Positions 25,818 through 33,851 of a DNA stretch of 64,000 nucleotides are shown here, piece by piece. Below the pieces are notes generated by a model, which was not told the DNA's origin, did no database searches, and saw nothing but the letters and a program-made list of their open reading frames with translations. The DNA lies in assembly GCF_002355375.1 (NCBI RefSeq), contig NZ_AP017312.1:2621001-2685000 (forward strand). The letters run 5' to 3'. Position 1 is the stretch's first letter. The number at the start of each line of letters is the position of its first letter. This stretch comes from Aneurinibacillus soli (GTDB taxonomy: Bacteria; Bacillota; Bacilli; Aneurinibacillales; Aneurinibacillaceae). The position numbers and the translations under genes are program-made.

Positions 25818-26372
25818 ATGAAAGTATATACAGTAAAAGAATTGGCATCTGCTGTAGGAAAACACGAAGAAACCATAAAGCGCTGGTTGCGTTCTGGCAA
25901 GTTTCCTAACGCATTTCGCAATAGCGATAAAGAAGGATGGAGAATCCCTGAGAGCGACCTTGTGCATATCAAACAGGGAACAGGATTTGTGAGAGAAGAT
26001 TCTCAGCAAAGTGAGGAGGCAGTACAGCAAGATGTGGATGAACTGGAGTTAGTGAGATTAGCGTATGAGGCAGTCACATTGACATCCCCTACGGAGGAAA
26101 TCCTTACTATTCTGTCCGTTGTTGGTATCAAACGAACCTTAGAAATTTTGCTTATCATGCAACAATCTGCCGCAAAAGTGAAAAACCCTGACGGGTTTAT
26201 TAAGAAAGCCATTCGGGAGAATTGGAGTCCAACGACTGTTCCTGTTAAATTACCGAAGAAGCAAAGTAAGCATTTTTATGACCTTACACAACAGGACTAC
26301 GAGGCGACGGAAAATAAAGGCGAGAGTGACTATCCGTCAAAATTTCCTTTCTACAATTGGTTGGAAGAATAA
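25818..26372 (+). CDS. HTH DNA-binding protein of the transposon
   Basis: 184 residues. The N-terminus YTVKELASAVGKHEETIKRWLRSGKFPNAF with GWRIPESDL is an excisionase/MerR-like helix-turn-helix. The C-terminal 100 residues are helical without a known domain. It abuts the first recombinase gene and is the first gene of the operon, so it may act as a directionality factor or as end-binding accessory protein. Classic Tn554 lacks such a gene in this position, which makes the arrangement notable. The ribosome-binding site is weak. Confidence 0.75.
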   Translation: MKVYTVKELASAVGKHEETIKRWLRSGKFPNAFRNSDKEGWRIPESDLVHIKQGTGFVREDSQQSEEAVQQDVDELELVRLAYEAVTLTSPTEEILTILSVVGIKRTLEILLIMQQSAAKVKNPDGFIKKAIRENWSPTTVPVKLPKKQSKHFYDLTQQDYEATENKGESDYPSKFPFYNWLEE

Positions 26373-26405
26373 TTGGGTTTGGATGTTTCACAGGAGGCTT
26401 CAAAA

Positions 26406-27761
26406 ATGAAAAATGGTTATTATCACATGTATTGTCCGAAGGATGTTCAAAGTCGGTACAAGTTGCTTGTATTTGACGAAACTAACAAGCCATTTTTACC
26501 GCTAACAGACTTTTACGATGATGTGAGTAGGAAGATATCAAAAAGTTCGGCATTATCGTATCTCCAATCCCTTCTTCCATTCTTTACTTGGATGGATAGA
26601 TACAGCAACTATCAAGGGGAACGTGTCACTTGGAGTTACCATCCAGAAGCAATACGAGTTGCTGTTGAAGATTACTTGATGAATGAAATGGCATGCAAGG
26701 TACGAGAAAAAGACTCTTTTCGATTTGTAAAACTCTCAAATAAAAGCCCAAATACGGTTCATCGTTTTCTTTCAGCTCTCAAGTCGTTCTATAAATCCCT
26801 TATCACGCTGAGACAGTATATGTACGCCAACCCTCTTATAGATTCTCATGCAATTCTGGATGATTATAAAGTCCATACCGAAGGTGTAAGAGAAAATAAG
26901 CCTCGGATGCCTGCAGAAGCAGGAACGGAAGACCCTCTTGTGCATAGACGGTTGACAGATTCCTACTTCAAACTCATTAACGAAGAATGGCAACCTGAGA
27001 TTATTGACGACCCTTTTCTATACCATAAAGTCAAACAGGCGGGTAATCAGGCAAATTGGTCTCTGCGAGAGAAAGTAATTGCTCGTATGCTGTTTGAGAC
27101 AGGAGCAAGGGCCTCAGAAGTCATTGAATTAACGATTGGAGATTATCGTTCCCGTAAGTCCTTTCAAGAAGTAAACACGTTTAACAAGGGAAGTCATGGT
27201 CGTAGAGTGAAATTTCTTCGTTTTAGCAAAGATACAGTGAAACTTCTGTTTCAATACATTAATCAGGAACGTAAGAAGTTTGACCCTCTTGGGCGGGATT
27301 TCGATTTTCTACCTAATGATGAACCCATGTTCCTAACGGAACGTGGAACGCCATTTAATTATCAAGCTTGGTATCCTCATTGGAATAAGGTAATAACGTT
27401 GCTGGACATGAGGTTAAACCCACATAAAACGAGGCACTGGTTCGTCACAATAAGTATGCGTGAGATTTACAACATTTCCAAGAATGATGTAGAAATTGCC
27501 CAACGCAAGAATGAACTTATTACGTACATGAAGTGGAAACAAAAAGACACCATTGAAGTGTACGAGCATCATTTTGATGAAGAGAGCCATCGAAACTTGC
27601 ACGACAAAATGCTTGAAAACATGACAGAGAAAGAAAAAGAATACATGGAACAATCAAAACGTAAACGAACGAAAAAAACCGTACTCAATGTGTTGGAAAT
27701 AGAGAAAGAAACAGAGTTAGATACAGATATACAAGCTCTATTAGACGGGTTGGAGGACTAA
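26406..27761 (+). CDS. Tyrosine recombinase 1 (TnpA-like)
   Basis: 451 residues with ATG 26406 preceded by AGGAGG; a TTG at 26373 right after the previous stop is a less likely start. The N-terminal core-binding domain (SSALSYLQSLLPFFTWMDRY) is followed by the catalytic domain with Arg in ETGARASEVIEL, HKTRHW (His-x-x-Arg-His) and the nucleophile Tyr in TIEVYEHHF. It ends four bases before the next recombinase starts, so the two are co-translated. Similar to TnpA of Tn554-type elements, which cut and rejoin DNA without a DDE transposase. Confidence 0.85.
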   Translation: MKNGYYHMYCPKDVQSRYKLLVFDETNKPFLPLTDFYDDVSRKISKSSALSYLQSLLPFFTWMDRYSNYQGERVTWSYHPEAIRVAVEDYLMNEMACKVREKDSFRFVKLSNKSPNTVHRFLSALKSFYKSLITLRQYMYANPLIDSHAILDDYKVHTEGVRENKPRMPAEAGTEDPLVHRRLTDSYFKLINEEWQPEIIDDPFLYHKVKQAGNQANWSLREKVIARMLFETGARASEVIELTIGDYRSRKSFQEVNTFNKGSHGRRVKFLRFSKDTVKLLFQYINQERKKFDPLGRDFDFLPNDEPMFLTERGTPFNYQAWYPHWNKVITLLDMRLNPHKTRHWFVTISMREIYNISKNDVEIAQRKNELITYMKWKQKDTIEVYEHHFDEESHRNLHDKMLENMTEKEKEYMEQSKRKRTKKTVLNVLEIEKETELDTDIQALLDGLED

Positions 27762-27764
27762 ACT

Positions 27765-29897
27765 ATGACAACAGGAATCAATTCACCTACCTCCCCATTT
27801 TATGAGGAATTAGTGGGTAAAGTGGATGAACACATTCTTCACTTACGGAATAACAGGGGCATGTTTCTTTTAGATAAATTGAATGAAGTGCCTGTTAAAT
27901 ATTTCTTTAATCGGTGTTTAGATATGCCTTGGAGAAATCAGTTGTTATTTGTAATGCTTGTTGGTGGAGATAGGAATTTAGATACTCGCACAATAGAGTC
28001 TACACTTAGAAATTTAAATGCAAGATTGAAGGACATATTTTATACGTATGATTTACAAATTTTCTTTGATTTTGATGTAAACAAGCATATGTACGAGTAT
28101 CTAAAAGGTAGCATTTTTCCTGAACATTCGTATAACCAAAGAGCAATATTTTTAAAAGAGTATAATTCCACTGCCTATTCGACTAAAAAATGGCTCACAT
28201 CAAAGCTAAATCAGGAACAACAGAAGTATTTTCAGCAATTCTTGTTCCCTATGCCTAAATTTGACAGCAGAGACTTTTCGTTTGGCAAGCAAGCAAGAGA
28301 ACAGGCAAAAAACACTCGTAAGAGTGAAACGGATGCTGTTGTTCCTTTTCTTCCTCAAATTAGGGTAGAAGCAAATTTCCGTTGGAATCAGATAAAACGA
28401 TTACGAGAAGCTTTTCTAACAGCCTGTAAGCAGGTCGAAAATGACAATGTGACGTTACCATTAGAATTTCATTATGACGAACCTGAACGAGTTGGAGAAC
28501 GGTTTTATTTCCGCTTATGGGACAAGCCCTCCTTTGTACTTTACCACCAAGAGAAATTCACTGATTCTATTGTAAAGTCAGCAAAGAAGCGTACAGGAAC
28601 GTATTCTGATAAGAACAAATATTACTTTGTGGAGCTTATCGGAGCAGAACGGTTAAATGATGACGATGTAGCAGAAGGTCTATGGTTTACAGAGATACTG
28701 CAAGAAGGCGTGTTAGGATTATGGTCTCAAAATGCGACAGATGCTGATTTAGAGCGGAAGCGACAGCTCCTGTTCTCATGGGGATATGGTGAAGAAGGAA
28801 CAAGTAAAAATCCCGTGCCTTTTAATTCTATGCATAAAGGAGTTCTATTTCAAAGTAAATTTATTTCTCTTCACAACAACAAAGCCGAAGGCATTGTATT
28901 TGATGTGGAGTCTTTTTATGTCGCAACAACCTTCGGTTTATTAGCAGTAGACATACTGACCACAACAGGAGCAAGGATAAGTGAGCTGTTGCAAATTCAA
29001 AGTACAAAAGATTGCATTCGAGCAATAAAAGCAAATGGTAAAGTACACTTTTCGTTCCAAGTTGTTCCGAAAGGTAGAGATACCGCAGAAAGTTATTCAA
29101 TCAGTGAGCAAACAATGAAACTAATACAAGCTGTTTCCTTACTGCTTAAAGAGCATTATAACGGTGCAATTCCAAGTGTACCGTATCGTGATGAGAGGAA
29201 ACATCAGTTTCCAGAGCCTAAGCCCTATTTTTTTCAATACAACCATCAATCTTTTAAAAAGGATGCTCTTTATTCATGTCTTCGATTTCTGCTTCATGGA
29301 CTAAATTTCGAGACACAAGAAGGACAACCAGTTGTCATTAAAACACATTTACTACGTCATGCGTTCGCTACAGAAGCTGTTCAGCGTCAGCAAATCCCCG
29401 TTGATATTGTAGCAAAGATACTTCATCAACGTGATGTAAATGTAACGGGATATTATTCTGAACCGACCCCAAGCCAAGTAGCCGAAAAAGTTGGAGAATT
29501 ACATAGTGTGATTGCCAACTATGTTGATTTAGATGTAGCGGTTCTCCGTAGCCCAGAAGAGCTTCAAAAGGAATGGGAAAAACACAAAACCGAAGTAGGT
29601 GTATATAACAATGTATTGGGCGGGACTTGTGTTACAAATGCTGTATGCCCTACGAAAATGCAATGTTTAGGGTGCATGGCAAAAATTCCACAACCTGAAA
29701 AGAAACATGAACTTCTTGATGTCATTGAGTTGTCTAAGGATATGGAAAAGCGGTTTACTTCAATGGGTTTGACAGTTGAAGTGAAAAAGGCAAAAAATAT
29801 GCGGAAACTTGCGAGAAACGAGTTAAAGGAAATGGAACTGATTGAGAAATACAGGGAGGAACAACAGTATGAGCCACACATTTCCTTCAAAAAATGA
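27765..29897 (+). CDS. Tyrosine recombinase 2 (TnpB-like of Tn554 group)
   Basis: A large 710-residue recombinase. The N-terminal 340 residues are a variable arm-binding region. The catalytic domain has Arg in TTGARISELLQI, KTHLLRHAFATEA and Tyr in VNVTGYYSEPTPS. A C-terminal cysteine cluster (CVTNAVCPTKMQCLGCMA) resembles that in Tn554 TnpB and may bind zinc. It overlaps the next gene by 29 bases. Not related to the IS605 TnpB nuclease fragments elsewhere in the window. Confidence 0.85.
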   Translation: MTTGINSPTSPFYEELVGKVDEHILHLRNNRGMFLLDKLNEVPVKYFFNRCLDMPWRNQLLFVMLVGGDRNLDTRTIESTLRNLNARLKDIFYTYDLQIFFDFDVNKHMYEYLKGSIFPEHSYNQRAIFLKEYNSTAYSTKKWLTSKLNQEQQKYFQQFLFPMPKFDSRDFSFGKQAREQAKNTRKSETDAVVPFLPQIRVEANFRWNQIKRLREAFLTACKQVENDNVTLPLEFHYDEPERVGERFYFRLWDKPSFVLYHQEKFTDSIVKSAKKRTGTYSDKNKYYFVELIGAERLNDDDVAEGLWFTEILQEGVLGLWSQNATDADLERKRQLLFSWGYGEEGTSKNPVPFNSMHKGVLFQSKFISLHNNKAEGIVFDVESFYVATTFGLLAVDILTTTGARISELLQIQSTKDCIRAIKANGKVHFSFQVVPKGRDTAESYSISEQTMKLIQAVSLLLKEHYNGAIPSVPYRDERKHQFPEPKPYFFQYNHQSFKKDALYSCLRFLLHGLNFETQEGQPVVIKTHLLRHAFATEAVQRQQIPVDIVAKILHQRDVNVTGYYSEPTPSQVAEKVGELHSVIANYVDLDVAVLRSPEELQKEWEKHKTEVGVYNNVLGGTCVTNAVCPTKMQCLGCMAKIPQPEKKHELLDVIELSKDMEKRFTSMGLTVEVKKAKNMRKLARNELKEMELIEKYREEQQYEPHISFKK

Positions 29898-30342
29898 CCG
29901 AGCATGGCTGCAAGATGTTCACGAGTCTCGAAGTAAACGCTCTTCCTCATTAGGAAAGGAAGCAATTGACCTTTTGGTCAAACAGGATCTCCCTGTTACG
30001 CTAAAAAATGTGTCAGAGAAGTCAAAAGAAATTGACCCCGAAGGGAGAGGAATTCATCCAAATACAATCAGTACGAATAAGGAACTGAATGAGTATTACA
30101 AGCAACATAGCAAGACATATAAGAAAAAATTACATTCCAATAACTCCATACAAAAACGTTCTATTAAATTTGTGCCTGTTGACTACCGACGTATCAGTGC
30201 AGAACGAAGCATAGAAAATGCCGAAAGAAAGTACATGAAACTGTCAAAGAAAGAGCTTGTACAGCGGTTACTCTTGGCTGAAAAATATATTGCTGAGAAC
30301 AATGGAGCCTGGATTGCAAAACAATTTGAGCAGTTTCAATAG
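29869..30342 (+). CDS. TnpC-like accessory protein
   Basis: 157 residues; ATG 29869 is supported by GGGAGGAAC. It is basic and helical, with a conserved-looking block KNVSEKSKEIDPEGRGIHPNTI, which resembles a DNA-binding segment, and a C-terminal coiled-coil part. Position and size fit TnpC of Tn554, which influences insertion frequency and orientation. The gene is followed by a short GCACTC/GAGTGC hairpin without a long U tract. Confidence 0.65.
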   Translation: MSHTFPSKNDRAWLQDVHESRSKRSSSLGKEAIDLLVKQDLPVTLKNVSEKSKEIDPEGRGIHPNTISTNKELNEYYKQHSKTYKKKLHSNNSIQKRSIKFVPVDYRRISAERSIENAERKYMKLSKKELVQRLLLAEKYIAENNGAWIAKQFEQFQ

Positions 30343-30504
30343 CACTCTTTTGGAGAGTGCCAACATTTTGATGTAAAGCTCATGCTAATATAGTTATTGG
30401 AATTTTAGATAATTGCTTAACATGAAGGCTCTGTTAAACTTTGATGTTGATATAGTGATTTTCCAATTTGTGTTATAATAAAATCAAAAAAGGGAGGATT
30501 ATTT

Positions 30505-31032
30505 ATGATATTTTTCCTCTTGTTGGGTTTTATGTTCGTATGCTTAATCTCACTTTTTAGAAAACAAATAGCGTTTCATATTGATTGTAATAATAAAATT
30601 CTTCTAAAACTGCATCAACTTGAGTGGTTTCGCAGTCCATTTAAAAGTGGGTTACTTTTATTCTTAATCAATGGAACCTTATTTTCATTAACAGTTCTAT
30701 TTCTTTTTATCGGTATATATTTTTTAGTTCCCGTTATTCACTTATTCATTATGTTCTCGGCTATAATTTGTAGTGTTTACTGTTGGATTGCAATCAATAA
30801 AACATGGATTGGTAGTAAAATTGACCGCTTAAAGATGGCAGTTACAGGAAGCAGTTTTTATGGATTTCTGGCATGTGGATTAATCTATCGTTTAATAACA
30901 TTGCCACCATCTACACCCGAATTGGACATGTTTATGGCGGCAATGGGTGTCATGTTTGGAATAACAGTCGCAGTAGTGGCGTTCTTTACTTGCATTCTCT
31001 TAACAGGATTTGAAGTAAGGCAGGAAAATTAA
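30505..31032 (+). CDS. Membrane protein cargo of the transposon
   Basis: 175 residues with ribosome-binding site AAAAGGGAGG. Four to five membrane helices are evident (IFFLLLGFMFVCLISLF, LLLFLINGTLFSLTVLFLFIGIYFL, HLFIMFSAIICSVYCW, MGVMFGITVAVVAFFTCILL). No family motif is recognised. It is separated from the recombinases by 160 bases and probably has its own promoter (TATAAT at about 30474). As the only passenger gene it may confer a host-related trait, which cannot be named from sequence. Confidence 0.6.
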   Translation: MIFFLLLGFMFVCLISLFRKQIAFHIDCNNKILLKLHQLEWFRSPFKSGLLLFLINGTLFSLTVLFLFIGIYFLVPVIHLFIMFSAIICSVYCWIAINKTWIGSKIDRLKMAVTGSSFYGFLACGLIYRLITLPPSTPELDMFMAAMGVMFGITVAVVAFFTCILLTGFEVRQEN

Positions 31033-31100
31033 CTGATTTGTAATTTACCATTACAACAACATGTTGTAGTTGTAAATGAGGTCATTTGTGGTACAAAAAA

Positions 31101-31149
31101 GGATAGAACAAGCAGGATTCCTCTGCCTGTATCTATCCCTTTATTTTTC
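31101..31149 (+). terminator. Terminator outside the right end of the transposon
   Basis: GGATAG...CTATCC outer stem with inner GCAGG/CCTGC, followed by CTTTATTTTTCTTT. Confidence 0.65.
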
Positions 31150-31176
31150 TTTATAAAATGTTAAACATTTTATATT
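31150..31176 (+). repeat. Right copy of a flanking direct repeat
   Basis: TTTATAAAATGTTAAACATT, matching 25615-25634 with one difference. Confidence 0.4.
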
Positions 31177-31251
31177 TTTTATTGATATGAATAAGGGTTA
31201 TTATAATTCGTTGATTCTAAATAAAATCTGGTAGAGTGACTCTTGATTTTC

Positions 31252-31731
31252 TTATCGCATATTACCGATGATTGAACTTCTGTTATCTTGCATCTTTTTG
31301 ACGAAGTTCGTCATCACATCAAAGGCTTCATTTCGCTTGTTGGACATACTTTGGAGACGAAGCATATCCATTTGTTGCGTGTTGCTCAGAGAGTCAAGTT
31401 GACTTTTTACATTTGCAATTTGTTTCTGTAATTCCTCTTTCTGCTTTTCATCTGTTGCGTCAGATAATTTCCTATTTAACTCTGCTATTTGCTGATTTAA
31501 TTGAGCAATCTGTTCGTTTTTTCTCTGAACTTCTTTAATTTGATTTTGGATCTGAGAATCTAACAATTGTGCTCGTTGCGATTGAACCTGCATTAAAGCT
31601 GTTTCTAAATCCATGCTACTTAAATCAATACTATTTACATTGCTAATACCAGCAGCAGACACTGCTCCTGCGCCTGAAAATGCCATAGCTACAACCATAA
31701 GTCCACCAATAAGTTTCTTTTTCATGATCAT
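31252..31731 (-). CDS. Secreted coiled-coil protein
   Basis: 159 residues with a clear signal peptide (KKKLIGGLMVVAMAFSGAGAVSAA, cleavage probably after VSA-A). The mature part is a long coiled coil (EVQRKNEQIAQLNQQIAELN...KQIANVKSQLDSL) ending SNKRNEAFDVMTNFVKKMQD and IIGNMR. Two in-frame ATGs (31731, 31725) are possible starts. Its C-terminal 93 residues are nearly identical to the C-terminus of the chimera at 39403, so a second copy of this gene existed. Function unknown; an envelope or spore-surface role is a guess. Confidence 0.7.
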   Translation of the reverse strand: MIMKKKLIGGLMVVAMAFSGAGAVSAAGISNVNSIDLSSMDLETALMQVQSQRAQLLDSQIQNQIKEVQRKNEQIAQLNQQIAELNRKLSDATDEKQKEELQKQIANVKSQLDSLSNTQQMDMLRLQSMSNKRNEAFDVMTNFVKKMQDNRSSIIGNMR

Positions 31732-31841
31732 TCATTCCTACCTTTCATCGATCCTTAAGATATATTTGATTATATCATTAGGAAAGATTGGTATCTGTGA
31801 CTTGAATTACATTTTTAGAATAAATTTATTTAACGATCTTC

Positions 31842-31896
31842 TTTCCTGCCTTACGTTCACTACCTGATATACAGATAGTCAACGCCGGGCAGGAAA
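31842..31896. repeat. Inverted repeat in leader of coiled-coil gene
   Basis: TTTCCTGCC (31842-31850) pairs with GGCAGGAAA (31888-31896); inside, ACTACCTGATATACAGATAGT forms a second stem. The motif TTTCCTGCCTTAC.GTTCAC is shared with the leader at 25374-25391. Nothing else is seen in 31732-31969. Confidence 0.5.
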
Positions 31897-31969
31897 TTAC
31901 CGCGACGTACACTGAAAAACTGATCATTATTGATACATGCATGAATATTAATCAATTTGGTAATGCTGA

Positions 31970-32230
31970 TTACTTCACCGCTTCTTCCTCGACCATTTTA
32001 CGGTGCTGCTCTTTCTGGTAAGGCATCCAGTCCCACTGGCCACCCTCGTTTCCTTGCTGCACGTTCTGGTTAAAGAACATGCCTGTTGGATTCAGCACAC
32101 ACAGGTCAACAACACCTGCATCCGCATCCTTTACCGCTGTTACGATGGCTGCGCGATCCTCGCTCTGATATTCTCCGCCTGGCGTTCCGTACGATTTGTA
32201 GTACACTACTCGTCCTACTGTTGGTTTCAT
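31970..32230 (-). CDS. Phage-type hypothetical protein, 86 aa
   Basis: Starts MKPTVGRVVYYKSYGTPGGEY (ATG 32230 with AGGTG upstream) and ends GGQWDWMPYQKEQHRKMVEEE. The pattern resembles small conserved phage proteins of unknown function, in which a beta-rich N-terminus reads VGRxVxYxSYGTPGGE and a WDWMPYQKxQ tail follows. No catalytic motif. It lies next to a tRNA and other phage-like genes. Confidence 0.6.
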   Translation of the reverse strand: MKPTVGRVVYYKSYGTPGGEYQSEDRAAIVTAVKDADAGVVDLCVLNPTGMFFNQNVQQGNEGGQWDWMPYQKEQHRKMVEEEAVK

Positions 32231-32371
32231 TTCTTTCACCTACCTTTCTGTTTATGCACCACGGTCCGTCCCTCCGTATATATAGTGCATTACCCCACCC
32301 AAAATAAAAAACCGGTTATCGCTTTGCGAAGTCCGGATGTCTCTCTCTACAACATGGTAGGAGAGCGAAAT

Positions 32372-32444
32372 TGTCCTGGTGGGGATCGAACCCACAACCT
32401 CTCCGTTATAAGCGAAGTGCTCTAACCTATTGAGCTACAGGACA
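32372..32444 (-). tRNA. tRNA-Ile, anticodon UAU
   Basis: A complete cloverleaf reads on the minus strand: acceptor TGTCCTG/CAGGACA (7 bp), D-arm GCTC...GAGC with GG in the loop, anticodon arm CTTCG/CGGAG with loop CTTATAA (anticodon TAT), 5-nt variable loop, T-arm GTGGG TTCGATC CCCAC. Total 73 nt, no encoded CCA. UAU would read the rare AUA codon. Most Bacillales use a lysidine-modified CAU tRNA for AUA, so this is probably phage-derived. Confidence 0.9.
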
Positions 32445-32475
32445 GAAAAAAAGCCGCCTAAGATGGGCAGCTTTA
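32445..32475 (-). terminator. Terminator of the AAAAAGCCGCC family
   Basis: On the minus strand AAAGCTGCCCATCTTAGGCGGCTTTTTTT forms a hairpin with a U run just before the tRNA. Similar AAAAAGCC hairpins end other small minus-strand genes (22571, 23397, 63847). Confidence 0.65.
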
Positions 32476-32559
32476 GAAACTATAATATTCAATCTTATGA
32501 TCAGTCTATTGACCCTTGTAATATATACCATCAATAGTTAGATACTCAACTTTCGCAGC

Positions 32560-32874
32560 CTAAATCAGGCAAGTAAGCCTTGATGTAGCTAGGCAAAGTT
32601 GAGTTAATAACTCTTTTTCATCGGATGTTAGTCCATCGATTTCATCTGCTAATTCTTTAGCAGCTTTTAGCGCTTCCTCAGTCCAAGGATAAGCATTTCC
32701 GCAATTTCTGCAGTAAGCAGGAGCAACATCTAAGGAATAAATTATCCCGAAATCATTACCTTCATCTCCCCGTATCTTATAACCGCATTTATCACAGCTA
32801 TTGATAGTCTCTTCCCTTCATTGATCGCAATGTTTAGAGAAAGAAGATGGGTGGTGCTCTAAATTGTTAGTTGG
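32560..32874 (-). pseudogene. DUF2321-like gene with in-frame stop
   Basis: The minus-strand frame reads SFSKHCDQ, then TGA, then REETINSCDKCGYKIRGDEG and YCRNCGNAYPWTEEALKAAK, ending at TAG 32560. CxxCGYxIRG...YCxxCGxxxPWTEEALxAAxEL is the DUF2321 zinc-ribbon signature. The stop falls where the family has the second Cys of the first ribbon. No usable start is visible, so the gene is truncated and interrupted. Confidence 0.55.
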
Positions 32875-32898
32875 ACAAGATATGTATATTTTTTGTGT

Positions 32899-33204
32899 TC
32901 ACTCGAATATAGGTCGCATAAAGCTTCTCTCATAACTTAAAATACATTTCGTTTCTTCTGCAAATTTAAAGGCTTCCTGGCATTCGGCATCCAATGTCAT
33001 CTTTACACGGTACTCTTCATATGCTGCTAAACTAGGGAAAGTGAATAAGGCATAAGCAATATTATTGGCACCTTCATGCGGGAGGAAATAACCCTGATGT
33101 ATACCGCCTAATTTATTAACTAATCGAATCCACATCTTACCGTATTCTTCGAATTCCTTTACTTTATACGGGTCGATAACATATTTCAGATAGCATGTAA
33201 CCAT
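32899..33204 (-). CDS. NIPSNAP-family protein
   Basis: 101 residues; ATG 33204 is preceded by GGGAGGG. It begins MVTCYLKYVIDPYKVKEFEEYGKMWIRLV with GGIHQGYFLPHEG and ANNIAYALFTFPSLAAYEEYR, the ferredoxin-like dimeric alpha/beta-barrel pattern of NIPSNAP proteins. Bacterial members are small and of uncertain function; some act like antibiotic-biosynthesis monooxygenases. It lies 98 bases downstream of the FMN reductase gene, so a shared redox role is possible but unproven. Confidence 0.75.
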   Translation of the reverse strand: MVTCYLKYVIDPYKVKEFEEYGKMWIRLVNKLGGIHQGYFLPHEGANNIAYALFTFPSLAAYEEYRVKMTLDAECQEAFKFAEETKCILSYERSFMRPIFE

Positions 33205-33302
33205 CTTACTCCCTCCCAAAAAATCTATTTTTTCCATCATAACACATTATTCGACTATCGATTCTCATTAGTATAATAACCCTCATTCGTAGGTCGATCT
33301 GA

Positions 33303-33851
33303 TTAGTGGCAAGCCTGCTCAAGCATCCATAGCACAGATAGTAACTTTTGTTTCGTATCGAGATCTGTAATAATACCTTCTTTATTTAATTTCAAACCGA
33401 TGTGTGGTATCATCATTGTTCCCCCTTCCACAATCGTAGCATCGATCATTTTAAGGGTAAGTAGAAGTGAAGCATGCGCTTTATCACCGCCCATAGGGGA
33501 TGGTGACGCACTGATTACCGCTGTGGGCTTATTCATAAACTCGCCTGAGGATACGATCCAGTCCAGGGCATTTTTTAAAACGCCAGGCACACCGTTACCA
33601 TATTCTGGTGTGCATATAAGAACACCGTCTGCTTCTTTAAGCTGTGTACGTAAATCTTTGACTGCAGGTGGTTCATGATCATCAATATCGATGTCAGGAT
33701 TAAAATGTGGAAGATCTCCCAATCCGTTATAGATTGTGAAGTCAATGTTCTTAGGTGATAAATTAGCAATAGCACGCACAAGCGCGGTGTTAGACGAATT
33801 ACTGCGAAGACTTCCAGAGATGGCCAAGATTTTTATTTTATTCTCATTCAT
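33303..33851 (-). CDS. NADPH-dependent FMN reductase family protein
   Basis: 182 residues with flavodoxin-like fold: phosphate-binding loop SGSLRSNSSNTALVRAI, then CTPEYGNGVPGVLKNALDW and SASPSPMGGDKAHASL, all diagnostic for the NADPH-dependent FMN reductase/ArsH-like family (quinone or azo reductases and chromate reductases). The product is cytosolic. Start ATG 33851 follows TTGGGGATGAT. The substrate cannot be told from sequence. Confidence 0.88.
   Translation of the reverse strand: MNENKIKILAISGSLRSNSSNTALVRAIANLSPKNIDFTIYNGLGDLPHFNPDIDIDDHEPPAVKDLRTQLKEADGVLICTPEYGNGVPGVLKNALDWIVSSGEFMNKPTAVISASPSPMGGDKAHASLLLTLKMIDATIVEGGTMMIPHIGLKLNKEGIITDLDTKQKLLSVLWMLEQACH

Larger units (their letters stand above)
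25698..31085 (+). mobile_element. Tn554-like transposon with HTH, two tyrosine recombinases and TnpC-like gene
   Basis: Ends are imperfect 24-bp inverted repeats with 21 matches: left ATGACCTCATATACTACCAC..., right (reverse complement 31062-31085) ATGACCTCATTTACAACTAC.... A 13-bp motif TTACAACAACATG recurs inside each end (25740-25752 and 31051-31063), probably recombinase binding sites. All five genes point the same way and the first four overlap or nearly touch. No target duplication is visible right at the repeats, as expected for Tn554-type elements. The single cargo gene is an unknown membrane protein. Confidence 0.75.
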
